Source of the DNA: Pyrenophora tritici-repentis
Taxonomy: Eukaryota; Ascomycota; Dothideomycetes; Pleosporales; Pleosporaceae
Assembly (NCBI RefSeq): GCF_003171515.1
Contig: NC_089392.1
Span: 3,224,001-3,288,000, forward strand
Reading direction: 5' to 3'
DNA: 64,000 nt
The notes below the pieces were generated by a model that was not told the origin of the DNA, did not search any database, and was given only the letters and a program-made list of their open reading frames with translations. The position numbers and the translations under genes are program-made. Of the stretch, positions 22,040 to 33,913 are shown in pieces; the first letter of the stretch is position 1, and each line of letters begins with the position of its first letter.

Positions 22040-25000
22040 ATGACTATGGTCAAAGTGGAGAGCACGAGCCTGGCGGGTCCTGCGAAGACGACGAGCGAAG
22101 AGTCCCCCAACACCAGCAACAGTAAGTATTAGTCGGCCGCGAGCGACACCACACACTGTTAGCTAACAGCGGCTGCCAATTGCAGCCCCAGCCCCAGCAT
22201 CGACTGCAAAGCCCGACCCTCCACCAGCCACGATCCCCTCATTTCCTCCACCCAAGAACGACAAGCCACGGCCCCATGTCTGCGCCACCTGCACCCGCTC
22301 CTTTGCGCGACTAGAGCACCTAAAGCGCCATGAACGCTCACATACAAAAGAGAAGCCATTCGAGTGCCCTCAGTGCACGAGATGCTTCGCGCGTCGCGAC
22401 TTGTTGCTGCGCCATCAACAGAAGCTCCACCAGCAGGGCAACACTTCCACACGCCCCCGTCAGGGACGTAGGGAAAGCACGACCGGCCTTCCACCCAACG
22501 CTTCCGGACGAGTGCGCAAGAACTCGATATCGGGCAACGCGGTTGGCATCAAGGGCAATGTCATGAGGCCGCGCGCCAATACCATCAGCCACATTGACCC
22601 GAATGCCCTCAGCAGCTTCCTAGCCTCGCATGGCACTCCCATCGCAGGCCCCAGAGGCGGACATCCAGGCCACTCACATCATTCAAGCTTGTCAGGTACT
22701 AGTCAGTTTGACTACAGGGGCATGTCTACTGCCGTCGGTAACCACGGCCAACATCACGCTCTACCGAGACTCGACACCCACCGTGGCTTCGGCATGGGAG
22801 GCGGCGGCCTTCGCACAGCGCCCATACAGACTATGGCCGGGCATGATGAGCATGACTTTGACAAGTTCTTCGCATCGTCAACAGGCTCCACCATCGACCC
22901 GAATCAGCTACATCACTTCAACGCCGGTCTTGGCGTTTCGCAATCGCCCTTCAAACAGCAGTTTGCTAATCCCTTTGCCGGAAACAACCCCATTGAAGAA
23001 GATGACTTCAGCTGGAGTATGGGCATGGATAGCTCCCTCGTCTTCTCTGCTGCAAATGAATCTGCCTTGGACGGCTCGTCGCCATCGGCAATCAGTACTG
23101 CAAGCCAGGGTGCCTTCAACGACATGATGCTAGACGGCTCGAGCCAACCAAACTCCGCAGCCATGTGGCATAATCCCTTAGTTACCCACACGAGCATCAA
23201 CCCGGCTACCTTCTCTTTTGATTCCATGAACCCAATCTTCCCCGAGTTGATGGTCAACACAGGTACTGGGCAGGATCTCGGCGATAATGGCGTCCAGGGC
23301 GATTTCTACGCCTCTACTCCACCTCCTTTAGCGGCCATGAGCCCTTCAGGTGGTATGCCCGGTATGCCGAACCAGTATTTTCAGACGCCCATAACATTCG
23401 CTTCTGATGCTCGCAGCATATCATCTTCCTCGGTCAACGGCAGTGCAAGGCACAGTTCCGTCTCCTCATTTTCCACTGAAACCATCACAGACTCTACGAG
23501 GCAAGCTCTAATGTTCAACTTAAGTCAAGCCATGGGCTACGGTCATGGGGCTCAACGGAGATTCTCAACCCCATCCATCAGCTCGCCCCTGTCTTCCAAC
23601 GGAACTGTCAAGCCCTCAACGCAGGCTGGCATACTCCCAAGTACCATTGACATACAGCGCTATGTGAATGCCTACATTCACTATTTCCATCCCCATTTTC
23701 CCTTCCTGCACATTCCCACACTTTCCTTCAACACTCCAGCGTATACGTACCAGCTTCGCACTGCCGGTAATTTCAACCAGGATACTATGGTTGGTGGCGG
23801 TGGCTGTCTCATTCTTGCCATGGCCGCGATTGGGGCGCTGTACGAGTATGAACAAAACGTCGCAAAGGAGCTTTTCGAGGCAGCCAAGAAACTGATCCTC
23901 TTCTATCTTGACGAGCGTCGCAAAGCTGGCCTTTCCGCCGTTAACGGGCCGAGTTCTGCTAACGACCATATCAACAAACCACCGCTGTGGCTGGTCCAGG
24001 CAATGCTGCTCAACCTCATCTTTGGACACAGCTGCGGTGATCGGCAAGCTGCCGAAGTCGCGAGCACTCACTGCGCTGCTCTTGTAAGCCTAGCCAAAGC
24101 TGCTGGTCTTGACAAGCCCGTCCCTCCAGAGCAGGGTAACCCTAATTCACCAAACAACGCCAACGGTGATAATATGCACATGTCCGATGATCAGCAGGCG
24201 GACAGTGTAGATGAGCACGCTCAGTGGATGCAGTGGAAGAATGTCGAGGAACGGAAGAGAACCTACTTTGCAATCTTCTCCATGTCGAGCTTGCTCGTCT
24301 CCGCCTACGCACATTCACCGCGCATCCTGAACTCCGAAATTCATCTGGACCTTCCATGTGAAGAGGATCTCTGGTCCGTTGACAACCCGCAGGCATGGAT
24401 AGCAATGGGCGGATCAATGATCGCGCAGACTCGGGGACTGTCATTCATCTCAGCAATGACATATCTCCTCGAAGCTAGCACACGGCAATCAAACCCAGGC
24501 TCAAGAATGCGCAACCCATATCCACAAGCATTCGTCAGCGGTCAAACACTTAATGGTCCTGTTGAGAGTGACATCCGACCCAGCACTTTCGGTTGCTATG
24601 TGTTGATCAATGCGATGCATGTTTACATCTGGGAGACTAGAAATAGACACAACGGCCGACTATGGAAAACCCAAGAAACCGAGGCTATGCACGCACAGAT
24701 CGAGCCTGCACTCAAGGCTTGGCAAGTTGCTTGGAGGGCCAACCCGAATCACAGCATCGAGCGACCGAGCCCCTTTGGGCCCTTGTCTGCCGACTGTATT
24801 CCACTGCTGGATCTGGCCTATGTGAGGCTCTTTGTCAACCTTGGTCGGGCAAAGGAACTTTTGTGGCAACGTGATTTCGATGGCATGGCCAACGAATTGG
24901 CTAGAGGCATCGACATCATCGGCCAAGCAGATGGTTCCCCGGAGAGCTCTTCTTCTATGGACATCAGCCATTCTCCAGATCAGATGGGTGCACAGGATAA

Positions 25001-25624
25001 TGTCAGCCCTGGACGCACGAACCAAATGCCCAACGGACAGTCATCGAAACGCGAAAGACATCTCCGCAAGGCTGCCTTTTACGCTGCCGACTCTCTTTCC
25101 ATGGCGGATAGACTGGGCGCTTCGTATCCCGACTACACATCCCGAGAGTTGCCCAACTCGTCCGCGTTGTGTACATTTGACTGTGCACAGGTCCTTGCTG
25201 AATGGGTGGCGACCGTGCAGGATCGCGTCGGACGCTACCTTGGCGTACTAGGCAGGGATGAGATTGACTTTACCGCAGTCCCAGCCATCTTGCTGCTTGA
25301 AGAGGAGGATGTGAAACTCTTGCAGAAGATTTCGGAAATTCTCCATCACGCTGACATGAAGATGGCTTATGACATTTCTTCGACCAGTATGCCAATGCTA
25401 GGTGGTCTTTCCAACCTTGGACATTGCGGATATGGCACCAAGTTGCTCATGGTGACGGCTTACATGCTGACTAAAGCTGCTGTATGGCCAGGTAAGTTGA
25501 GCTCGTCGTCTGCCTAGAGATCGTACTGACGAACCAAGCAGTCACCCATATACACGCCCGCGCACTCGAAGCGCACGCCCACCACATCAGCCAACGCGCA
25601 GAAAACTCCGTAAATATTCAGTAA
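22040..25624 (+). CDS. C2H2 zinc-finger transcription factor with Fungal_trans domain
   Basis: Nuclear DNA-binding regulator. Three exons fit: 22040-22121, 22186-25491 and 25542-25624, giving 1156 residues. Two C2H2 fingers lie close to the N-terminus: Cys60, Cys63, His76, His80 and Cys88, Cys91, His104, His109, joined by a TKEKPFE linker, and followed by a basic stretch (RPRQGRRES). The fingers resemble the ADR1/AmdX pair ([25 protein letters not shown]). A long Ser/Pro/Gly-rich region follows. From about 515 the sequence [21 protein letters not shown] begins the Fungal_trans regulatory domain. The C-terminal exon adds [16 protein letters not shown]. The last intron (50 nt) was placed because the unspliced frame ends soon after in SSSA. 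Target genes are unknown; ADR1-like carbon or nitrogen control is only a guess from the finger sequence. Confidence 0.93.
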
Positions 25625-27913
25625 ATACCCGTTCTGGACGAATTTTGTACAGTACTATGACACCGTCACGCATTTCCTTTGGCAGTCGGTTGGTCTCTAT
25701 ATACTTTTCACGACGCTTTCGTATGACCGCACACATCTGTCATGCGGGAGGCGTTTTTCGATCATGCCCTTCGCGGATGAGCGACTTTGACAACCGGACC
25801 ACGACTCCCCATTTTTAACAAGTCTTCTTGTACAGATTACTTATTTCCTGGGATTGGGAATAGCGCTCTGACGCTTTGGAGCGGTCAAGCCAGCGCAGTC
25901 TATAGGGGTATACTACTTGGATGTGGGTAATATCGGATCGCGGGCTGTTATGACACACTGTTTTGACTATTGACGATCTGGTAACGATTTGATCGGTTCT
26001 TTTCAGGTAATGGAGGCGTTTTGAGAGAATCTTCTAGCTCTGGAAGGAGTCTTTTTTGGGAGTTCTTTTATATTGGTCGTTCGTACCAATGGTGTCTTCT
26101 AAGGAAATGTACTGCTATCGAGCAGGCTGTTTTTCACGCGGCGGTGGCTGCATACTTTGGAAGAGACGATGTTACGAACAATCACTACGATCTATTGGGA
26201 AACTGACACGGGTATTGGGGCGGCGCAGGTGCAACGTCCAAAAAGTCGGTTTGATCATACAGTCTGGGGACTGATACACACGAAATGGATTAAAAAAATC
26301 TACTAGCCCTTGAAATGGAATTTCGGGAGCCAAACAGTTTACGTTTTGTGTGCTTCACTTTGAAAGCCCAGTGAATCTTACGCCGTGCACTAGGGAAGTC
26401 TCACATGGACGTGGGGCATAGGTTGAGAATTAATTAAGCCTTCAGCCTCTACATACAACACTGCTCTCAAATGGCGGGAGTCCTTTTCACGAACATGTAT
26501 ATAGGCAGGACATCACTCCCCTTAGATACAAAACACCTAGGAATAGGTTCCACGAGGCAAGTGCGACAGCACTATAAGACCACGGCGGGACCCGCCCGAA
26601 TACCCTATGGGAGGTTACAGATAGGGCGTTAAACCATAATCAACATCAACATCAATACAACACTGCTCAACAGTCTTAACTATGACAAATGTACAGGTTC
26701 GAGGATCCAGCCTTCCTAGACCCTTGACCCTTGATCGTCAAGCCGGAACCATTGATCCTCATCTACCTAAACTATCCCCCCTTCATATGCGTATGACGTC
26801 CTCACCATCGTAAGTATCATGTAGATCAGACATGCCCATCTCAGCCCAAACCCACCCTACGATGAACCCATCCCAATCAACCAACCACACCCAACCCGCG
26901 GCTCTCCGTCCGCTCCAAGCAAATCCACCGCCTGCCCAGCGCCCAGAAACCGCACGCTTCACTACCGCATCGTAGGAACAACTGCATACCAGCGGATGCA
27001 GCGGCATCCCATTCAGCGTATCGGAGCTTACTCCGCTCATCGCTACCCGCCGCTGATGACGGCCGGCGATGCCCGTCCTTCTGTGGTCACAGGATGAGTC
27101 TGGCTAGCTAGGTAGCTGCCGGCTCGGCTGGAACTGGACGGGGATGAGGCTGGGTCAGGGTTACAGTGACATGCTTGAGGGCTTAGCTCAGGAACGCCGG
27201 GGTGACGTGGGTGGACCCTTGTTGCGTGGCAGCAAGTTAGGGTTAGTAGAGGGAAAGAGGAAAAGAGCATAGTGCGTGGACGTGGTACGTATTGCGGCGG
27301 TGTTTGCATGCAGGTTTGGGGCCGGGGTAGGACCGGTAGGTGGTGATGGGTTCCCGGGGCTCGGGGGGCATGGCTTGGTAAGGCGCGGGTTTAGGGTTGG
27401 CCCGTTTGGGGTTGATCGAAGGAATGGGAGGTTCCGGCTTGGAATGTTTTCGTTGGGAGTGTTTGGGTTACATTTTAGGTGTAGGTTTCAGGTAATTTTC
27501 TCGGCCTTAGTGGTGGGGATAGGTGCATGTAGAGGTAGGTTGATGGGGCAGTAGTTTGCTGGAGCATGTTTGTGTGGTTTGTAGAATCTTGCTTGAGAGA
27601 AGATTTTTCTTTTCCCGAAAGAATGGTCATACATGGAATAGGACTCTACTTTGTTAGCAATCCCATAAACTTGAAAAGTTAGACGACACATTGTCATGTC
27701 ACATCGCGACTACTCTATTGCACAAAAATAAGTGGGGCCGTGCGTGATATATCGATTGGTCGGCTCCGGGAAGCTCGCGTACACCTTGCATCGACAACCG
27801 TCATCGCATCTGCATCGCTACCAAGCAACAACATCAAAGAAGCCCGTCTTAGGTTCTAGGTCGCAACAAAAGATACGCACCACGAAACACAAATACAAAC
27901 ACAAACGTAAATC
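25625..27913. other. Intergenic region between the zinc-finger and dynactin p25 genes
   Basis: About 2.3 kb. Two adjacent minus-strand open frames (26783-27040 and 27043-27309) have no recognisable domains and I do not call them. 27.1-27.5 kb is G-rich on the plus strand. The final 200 bases hold the dynactin gene promoter. No RNA gene was recognised. Confidence 0.5.
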
Positions 27914-28815
27914 ATGTCACGCCCCACCACGCGAAAAGCCGCGCCAAAAGGCGAGTACATCGAAACGGTACGTCCTTCACCAAACCACCATCCCAACCTA
28001 AGATGCCGCAAAAAATCCCTACCCATCACCTTCCCTCCCTCCTACCCGCACTCACCCGCACCATATACCCATCATCCCAAGCCCTACCCTACCCCTGCCC
28101 CAGTCCTTGTCCAGCCCAAACCCTCAACAATCTAACACCAAATGTGCCGGCGCATAGGACTCAGGCAACAAAGTATCCCGACGTAGCGCCATCACGGGAA
28201 CGGCCAACATCACGCTCGGCGGGCGCACCGTCATCATGGCCGATGTGCAGCTACGCGGGGACTTGCACCCGACACGCTCCGCGCCGTCGCAGTCGGGCAA
28301 GGACGTGACGCCGACGAGCATTAGCATTGGGCGGTGTACGGTGATTAGCCAGGGCAGCGTGATTAAGCCGCCGAGTAGGATTAGTAGGGGTATGGTGCAT
28401 TATTATCCCATGAAGATTGGGGATAATGTTTTTGTTGGTGAGTTTTTTTCTTTTCTTTCTGTGTTCGTGTTAGGGAGGAGATGGGGTGATGATGCTGACA
28501 TGCAAAGGTCCCAATTCTACCATCCAGGCTATATCTATCTCGTCACATGTTCATATTGGCGAACATTGCACTATCGGCGCCTTTGCTATTATTAAGGAAA
28601 ACGTAAAGATTCTGCCGCATACGGTTGTTCCGGCTAATATGGTTATTGCGTCGGGGTCGGTCGTGGGTGGTCAGCCGGCGAGGGTGGTGGGTGAAGTGGG
28701 TGAAGGGTGGGGCGTTAGTGGTGGTGGAGGCGGTGGGTTGGGGATTGGGGGTGGTGGTGAGGAGAAGTGGGTCGAGGGTGGTGACTTGAGGGAGTTAGTG
28801 AGGAGTATTCGGTAG
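27914..28815 (+). CDS. DCTN5: Dynactin subunit p25 (DCTN5; left-handed beta-helix)
   Basis: Pointed-end subunit of dynactin, the activator of cytoplasmic dynein; in fungi p25 is needed for early-endosome movement and nuclear positioning. Three exons fit (27914-27967, 28158-28437, 28508-28815) giving 213 residues. The family hallmarks EYIETDSGNKVSRRS, the IRGDL-equivalent LRGDL, SVIKPP and HIGEHCTIGAFAIIKENVKIL lie in the expected order. The hexapeptide pattern makes the beta-helix. The C-terminus carries an unusual Gly-rich tail (about 178-196, GGGGGGLGIGGGG type) not typical of animal p25. The first intron is long for this window (190 nt). The second junction restores VFVGPNSTIQA, matching the family. 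Confidence 0.93.
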
Positions 28816-29435
28816 TTGGGGATGGTGGGAGATGAGATGAGATGAGATGGGGAGAAGCAGCAATGAGAAGGAAGGGGGACGCGCGTTTAGGGAGACAGAG
28901 CGTATCGAGTAGTAAGTAGCATGTGATACCCTTGTTTGAGCGTACTTGCTTTGAGAAACACGCACGTTGTGTCGTGGGATGTATGAGAAAAGAGCAACAG
29001 AAGAGGAGCATGATGCATTTCAAAACAAGATAGGAAGCGCCTCATGTCTCGCAGATCATTTCGACGAATATATAAACCCCTCCCACCCCTCCCACCACGC
29101 TCCCACCCTTCCTTCTATACTCCCCTTCTTTCTTATATTCATCGAAAAGTACATGTCCAGGTCACATGTTCTAAAACTCCACCCGCTCTGACTATGTTTG
29201 CTTCTCCTTTCCTCCTTTCTGATAAAATGACATCCAGAATGTGCACTGAATACGCACGATGATTTCAAAAGACTCAAAAAATCCCGCCATGGGGCGAGAG
29301 ATTGATTAAAATCCTATACACACCGGCGACTTTCAAAAACACCTAGCACCAATTCCGATGTGAAAGAAGCAGTACCGCATTTTCCATACCAAACAACATC
29401 TCCGCGGGGCAAGGGGGTGTTCCGTTTGCCGCTGC
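28816..29435. other. Interval between dynactin p25 and the repeat array
   Basis: Holds the p25 3' end. At 29069 there is a TATATAAACCCC element followed by a C-rich tract, which resembles the head elements of the adjoining array. No gene recognised. Confidence 0.45.
29069..29080 (+). promoter_or_regulatory. TATATAAACCCC element (first of three)
   Basis: TATA-like box followed by CCCC and a C/T-rich tract. The same arrangement recurs at 29437 and, as TATAAAAACCCC, at 33378. Promoter function is a guess from resemblance to fungal core promoters. Confidence 0.4.
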
Positions 29436-29436
29436 A

Positions 29437-29448
29437 TATATAAACCCC
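29437..29448 (+). promoter_or_regulatory. TATATAAACCCC element (second), head of the array
   Basis: TATATAAACCCC followed by a C/T-rich tract and then CTTTCTTACCTAAAACTTCC. A closely similar block occurs at 33378-33440, about 3.94 kb away, so the head itself is duplicated. Confidence 0.4.
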
Positions 29449-32400
29449 TTCTACTCCGCCCTCTCTTGCTCTTCCTCTTTATCTACTTTCTTACCTAAAA
29501 CTTCCACTTCTTCTTGTTCTATCAAAACGATCAAGCTATGGTACAATGGTGTTCTTCTTCTCTTCCACGTTTTTCTAAACCTATGATCTTATGGTCGCTA
29601 TAAAAATTGGACGCTTTGAGAGAGATGTGCCTGCAGCTGACTTGTTCTGTGTATTAAAATTTTCGGACTTGAAATACAGAGGAAGTTCTGGCCATGTGTG
29701 CGAGAAGCACCTCCCGGGGTTGAAAAAAGGATGACGCGAAGAAGTTATGTGCGCTCCTCTGAGGTTGGTTGGCTTTCTAGTGTGCATGAAAGCCCTCGGG
29801 TGTTCTAACTATCCCTAAAACTTATCCATGTTTGGTGTTTCTGAAAGACTTAACAAATATGAAGCATGGTGTAGAAAGTGACTTCTGGGGTTTTGATGGA
29901 GTGGCGGGATCCTCGTGGACAGAAAATTTCTGCACAAGTAGTGCATGCTGGTGTGTACAAACTCCTGGTCCAGTTTCCAATGTTTCCTCCTTCTTGTCAG
30001 GCGGTTTAAAAAATTGAAAATTAAAAGAAGAGTCTACTGAGTGAATGTGTTTCAAAAAGCCGATACATATAGGGCATGTTTGGCGACTGCTTTCTCCCTC
30101 TTTCTAAAAATTCTCTGGGGGTCTGAGTATAAAGGAAGTAGAAAATTGTGTAATGTCTTCTGAAAATAAGGAGTATAACATATCATGTCTCCCTCTGTCT
30201 TTTCTTCTTCGAAACATCCGCGTCTGCTGTATTGAAAACGTCGAGTTGGACAACCTATGTCTCCCGCAAGGACATCTAATTCACTTTTTATCTCGCTTCC
30301 TACTGCTGTAAACCACCAAGTACATGGCTTATGCCGTGATCCTCGCAAACAGCCACGTCTGATACATCTCCAGCATTAGACAAGACTAACTAAACATATA
30401 AAAGGATTGACGCAGTCTCCGTCTCCGTCTTCCTCTCCTTCTCTATTCTACAACGTTCCGAAGATTTAAAATACCAGCGCTACCATCCGATGAGAGTTCC
30501 TAAAACAATGACCGAGTTTTCCATGCGTCCTCCTTCTCCGCTTCTCTCTCTCTCTCTCTCTCTCTCTCCTTAAACACATTCCAAAAACCATATCCGCCAT
30601 TTTCAAATTTCTAACAAAAAAAACCCACGTCAGCTTATGTCTCTCTTTTTTTTTCTAGAACCCGCTCGTCAACAACTCCATGCCTAAAAATTATTGTCTT
30701 CTTCTACCATGTCTCTTTTTGTTGGATCCAGTAGAAACCATGGATGGATACCATTTATGCGGAGAGCGACTTCTCCGCTCTTTCTACGTTTTCTAAAAAC
30801 AACTCTGGAATGTTCGTGTGTTGCAACAGCACATGCTTCCTTGGTTCGCCAAGGAGCTTGCTATTCGGCTAGGTATATCAACTTCCAAACCTTCCCATTC
30901 CTCTCTTCTTTCTACTCTCCTTCTACTAGATTCTTAAAAACCTGTTCTGGAAGTGTTTCTAAAAAGCCACGAAATAAAGCTACATGTCTCTGCTTTCTTC
31001 TTTCTGTCCTACTTTAAAACATAAAGAAATTACATCATGGGTGTCTTCAAAACGCAAGCATGAGATGGCATGATTTCTGCCTTTTCCCTCTCTTTCATAC
31101 AGGAAAATGACACCGACTTGAATATCTAAAATTATTCTACAACAACCCATCTTTCTTACTTTCCCCTCGTACCCTTTTACACTCAGAAAGAAGAAAAGAA
31201 AACTGCCCATATCTTGAAAATTGTAGATGCCAGCAACATCTGTCCGTCTTCTTCTCCTCTTTCCCCTCTTTAAACCATAAACGATCGAAACATTAAGTAT
31301 TCAAAAGAGAGTACGCCCAAGTTATGTGTCCGCCTGTCTCTCTCCCTCTCTTATACGAAAATGCTCACGTTCTCTACGCAGATTTCTGAAAATCTTTGAA
31401 AATAGTCCTCTACCTTTACTTTCCCCCTTCTTCTTTCTACTCAAAGGAACTTACGACTTCCACTATGTCGTTGTTTCTTCTTTCCCTTCTTTCTATTTAA
31501 ACAAATACACGTCAAACGTATAAACGTTTTAAAAAGTCCCAGAGAAGGACTTTCATGTCAGCGCCTCCTTTCCCCTCTTTTCTACACTAAAAAGCAGACA
31601 ACAAATACTGGATGTCTCTGAAAGTGCCAAAAGAGCTTGGACATGTTTCTTTCTTCGCTTCTGAGTTTATATGAATAAATGGACTTTAAAGCCTTACGTA
31701 TCTCAGAAAGAAATTTAGTTCAGAATGTCAATGTCTCCGCCTCCTCTCTCTTTTCCACACGAAGAGCTCTAGAGAGTTGTGAATGTCTCCAAAATTCGAA
31801 AAGCCCCCCCACGTATCCGTCTTTTCCCTCTCTTCTACTCCGTATAAAGATGCCCATCAATGCACCCAAAAGTCTTTAAAAGCTCCCACTACGTGCTTTC
31901 TCCTCTCTACCTCCTTACCTCTCTTTAATATAGAAACTTCAAAACACCATGATAGCAGACGCTATGTGTCTAGAACACCACAAAATTCTCTTCATGTGGT
32001 CTCCTTCCCTCCTCCCTTCTCTCTCCTAGTCTTTTAAAAAAAGACCACCATAATTCCTATGTGTTTCTGGAGCAGTAGGCGCCTCCTCATCTTACCATCT
32101 CCGCCTCATTTCTATGCGCATAACTAAAAACTTCCTGGGGCGTCACATGTGTCTAAAACAGATAGACAGATGTGAAATGCGTCTTTCGCCCTTCTCTCTC
32201 CTCTTTCTTCTCTTTACTACCTTTCTTCTCCTCTACCTAAAAACAAGACTAGGGGCTATACATGTCTCTGGAGTGGTTAGCGGTACAGCTTTACCGGTAC
32301 AGTTATTTTTAAAATGAAATGGGATTGGGAAAATGTCTGTGTCTCCTCTTCTCTCTCCAGCGCTTAAAACTAAAAACACAAAGCCAGAAATCCCATGTGT

Positions 32401-33377
32401 CTAAATGAATCAGGACGTTGCTGATGCGTCCTTCCCTTCTTCCCGTCTTTTTGCCCCCTCTATATCTATTTGTTAAAGAAAAACAACCAAAACAGTTTCA
32501 TATCTTCCAAGAATTTCGCGGTACAAAAACTCTACCGCTTCTCTACCAGAATGAGCAGGGTTTTTTATACATGTCCTCGCCTTTCCGCCTTCTTCTCTTA
32601 TAATAAAAGAAACTCCAGTACAGCTTCTATGTCTAAAAATTAGCAGGCCTAGAAGTAAATGTCCTTTCTCTCTTTCTCTCTATTTAATAAGCTGCCAACA
32701 CAGAGAGGCATGTCTGACATATAAAGCATTGCCATCGATGTCCTTCCTCCTCTCTTCTCCTAGCTTTCTTCTCTACGCTTCTACACTAAAATTAAAAGAG
32801 GTGTTAATACAAGAAATGTCTAAAATTCAAGGACCACGATTGGATGCGTCCGCCCTTCTCTCTCTCTCTCTCTCTCTCTTCTCCTGGGTTTCTTCCTATG
32901 TTTCTACACTAAAAAGTAAAAAACACCGTAATGGACGAAATGTCTAAAACAAAAGTGGCGATGAACTATGTGTCCGCCCTTCTTCCTCCTCTTTCTCTAT
33001 CTTCTCCCAGTTTCCCTCCCTATACTTCTACATTGAAACTTCTAAAAACTTTAAGAGAAACATCGTATGTTATACAAATGACTAGAGAAAAAGCTCATGT
33101 TCGCCTTTCTCCCTCTCTTTCTCCGGGTTTCTTCCCTCTCTTCTACACTAAAAATTCCAAAAAAGTCATCCGCAACAATTCATATGTCTAAAACACAAGC
33201 ACCGGTGGCCGATGCGTCCGCTCTTCTCCCTCTTTCTTTTCCGCCAACTTTCTTCCCTACGCTTCTACACTGAAACTTCTGAAAACTGCGAAAGACAAAT
33301 CAGATGTCTAAAACAACGAGAAAGGGATCATATGTGTCCGCTCTCCTCCCTCTCTCCCTCTCCTTCTCCCAATTTTC

Positions 33378-33389
33378 TATAAAAACCCC
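33378..33389 (+). promoter_or_regulatory. TATAAAAACCCC element (third)
   Basis: Occupies the place where the CTACACTAAAA box is expected in the 120-bp period, and is followed by the same C/T tract and ACCTAAAA(G)CTTCC seen at 29437. This suggests the TATA-like head and the ordinary box are versions of one element. Confidence 0.4.
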
Positions 33390-33908
33390 TTCTCCCTTCT
33401 CTCCCCCCTCTTCTTCTTTCTCACCTAAAAGCTTCCCTTATCTAAAATTTACTTCCTAAAAATGATCAAGATCGCCAAACGCATGATCTCCGGCGTTTTC
33501 TAAAAACCAAAATGTAGCCATACATGACCTTGCCTCTGCCTCCTCCGTCTTTGCCTCCCTTTACGCACTAAGAAAACCCACTCGATATGATTCATGCGTC
33601 CAAAAATACTCGTTATACGTCGAATGTCTGCGTCTGCTCTCTTCTCCTCTCTTTTCTACTTACAAAAAATACTTCTATAGTTGGATGTCTCGAAAACGAG
33701 AGAGCATCACGAAATGTGTGTCCGCTTTCTTGCCTTTCTTGAAATACCTATAGTTATTTAAAAAAGAATTAGTTAGCTATGATCATGATACATGTGTCTT
33801 TAAGAGTCTCTGGCCCTACAACGCATGTTTGGTTTCGTTGTCCTGTTGTGTAGGCAGACTTTAGATAGTGTGCCCCGTGTTATGTGAGAATGGTTATTGA
33901 AAAGTATT

Positions 33909-33913
33909 ACGAC
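33909..33913 (+). other. Target-site duplication, left copy (ACGAC)
   Basis: Five bases directly before the 5' LTR, repeated exactly after the 3' LTR at 39843-39847. Five bp is the usual length for Copia integration. Confidence 0.95.

Larger units (their letters stand above)
29437..33750 (+). repeat. Pyrimidine-rich degenerate tandem array with fixed 19-nt modules
   Basis: About 4.3 kb strongly enriched in C and T on the plus strand. It is built from degenerate copies of one plan: a pyrimidine tract (CCGCCCTTCTCYCTCTTTCTC type), CTACACTAAAA or a variant, then ATGTCTAAAA, then ATGYGTCCGC and the next tract. In the regular part the CTACAYT box recurs at 32781, 32904, 33028, 33143 and 33265 and the related CTATAAAA at 33377, a period of 112-124 bp. 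A YTRAAA-like box is repeatedly followed by exactly 19 variable bases and ATG; I located 17 such cases by hand. Open frames across the array are short and inconsistent, so protein coding is unlikely for most of it. I recognise no known repeat family. A (CT)n run sits at 30543-30569 and another at 32857-32879. Confidence 0.8.

Noticed and set aside
26685..26715. ACAGGTTCGAGGATCC, which looks like a tRNA T-arm
   Set aside because: No D-arm, anticodon arm or acceptor stem can be placed at the right distances. No tRNA was found in the window.
31326..33191. A chain of plus-strand open frames of 60-86 codons, rich in Ser, Phe, Leu and Pro, across the repeat array
   Set aside because: They follow the pyrimidine tracts (TCT, CTC, TTC codons), change frame from unit to unit and lack a shared protein pattern except in the four units reported as a finding.
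29437..33750. Possibility that the array is a CRISPR array, because constant parts alternate with short variable parts
   Set aside because: The host is eukaryotic, repeats are not near-identical, spacing of units varies by 10 bp or more and no cas-like gene is present.
29437..33750. Possibility that the YTRAAA boxes are intron branch points and the array a set of introns
   Set aside because: The boxes mostly lack the CTRAC branch sequence, ATG rather than AG stands at the fixed distance, and no regular GTATGT-type donors precede them.
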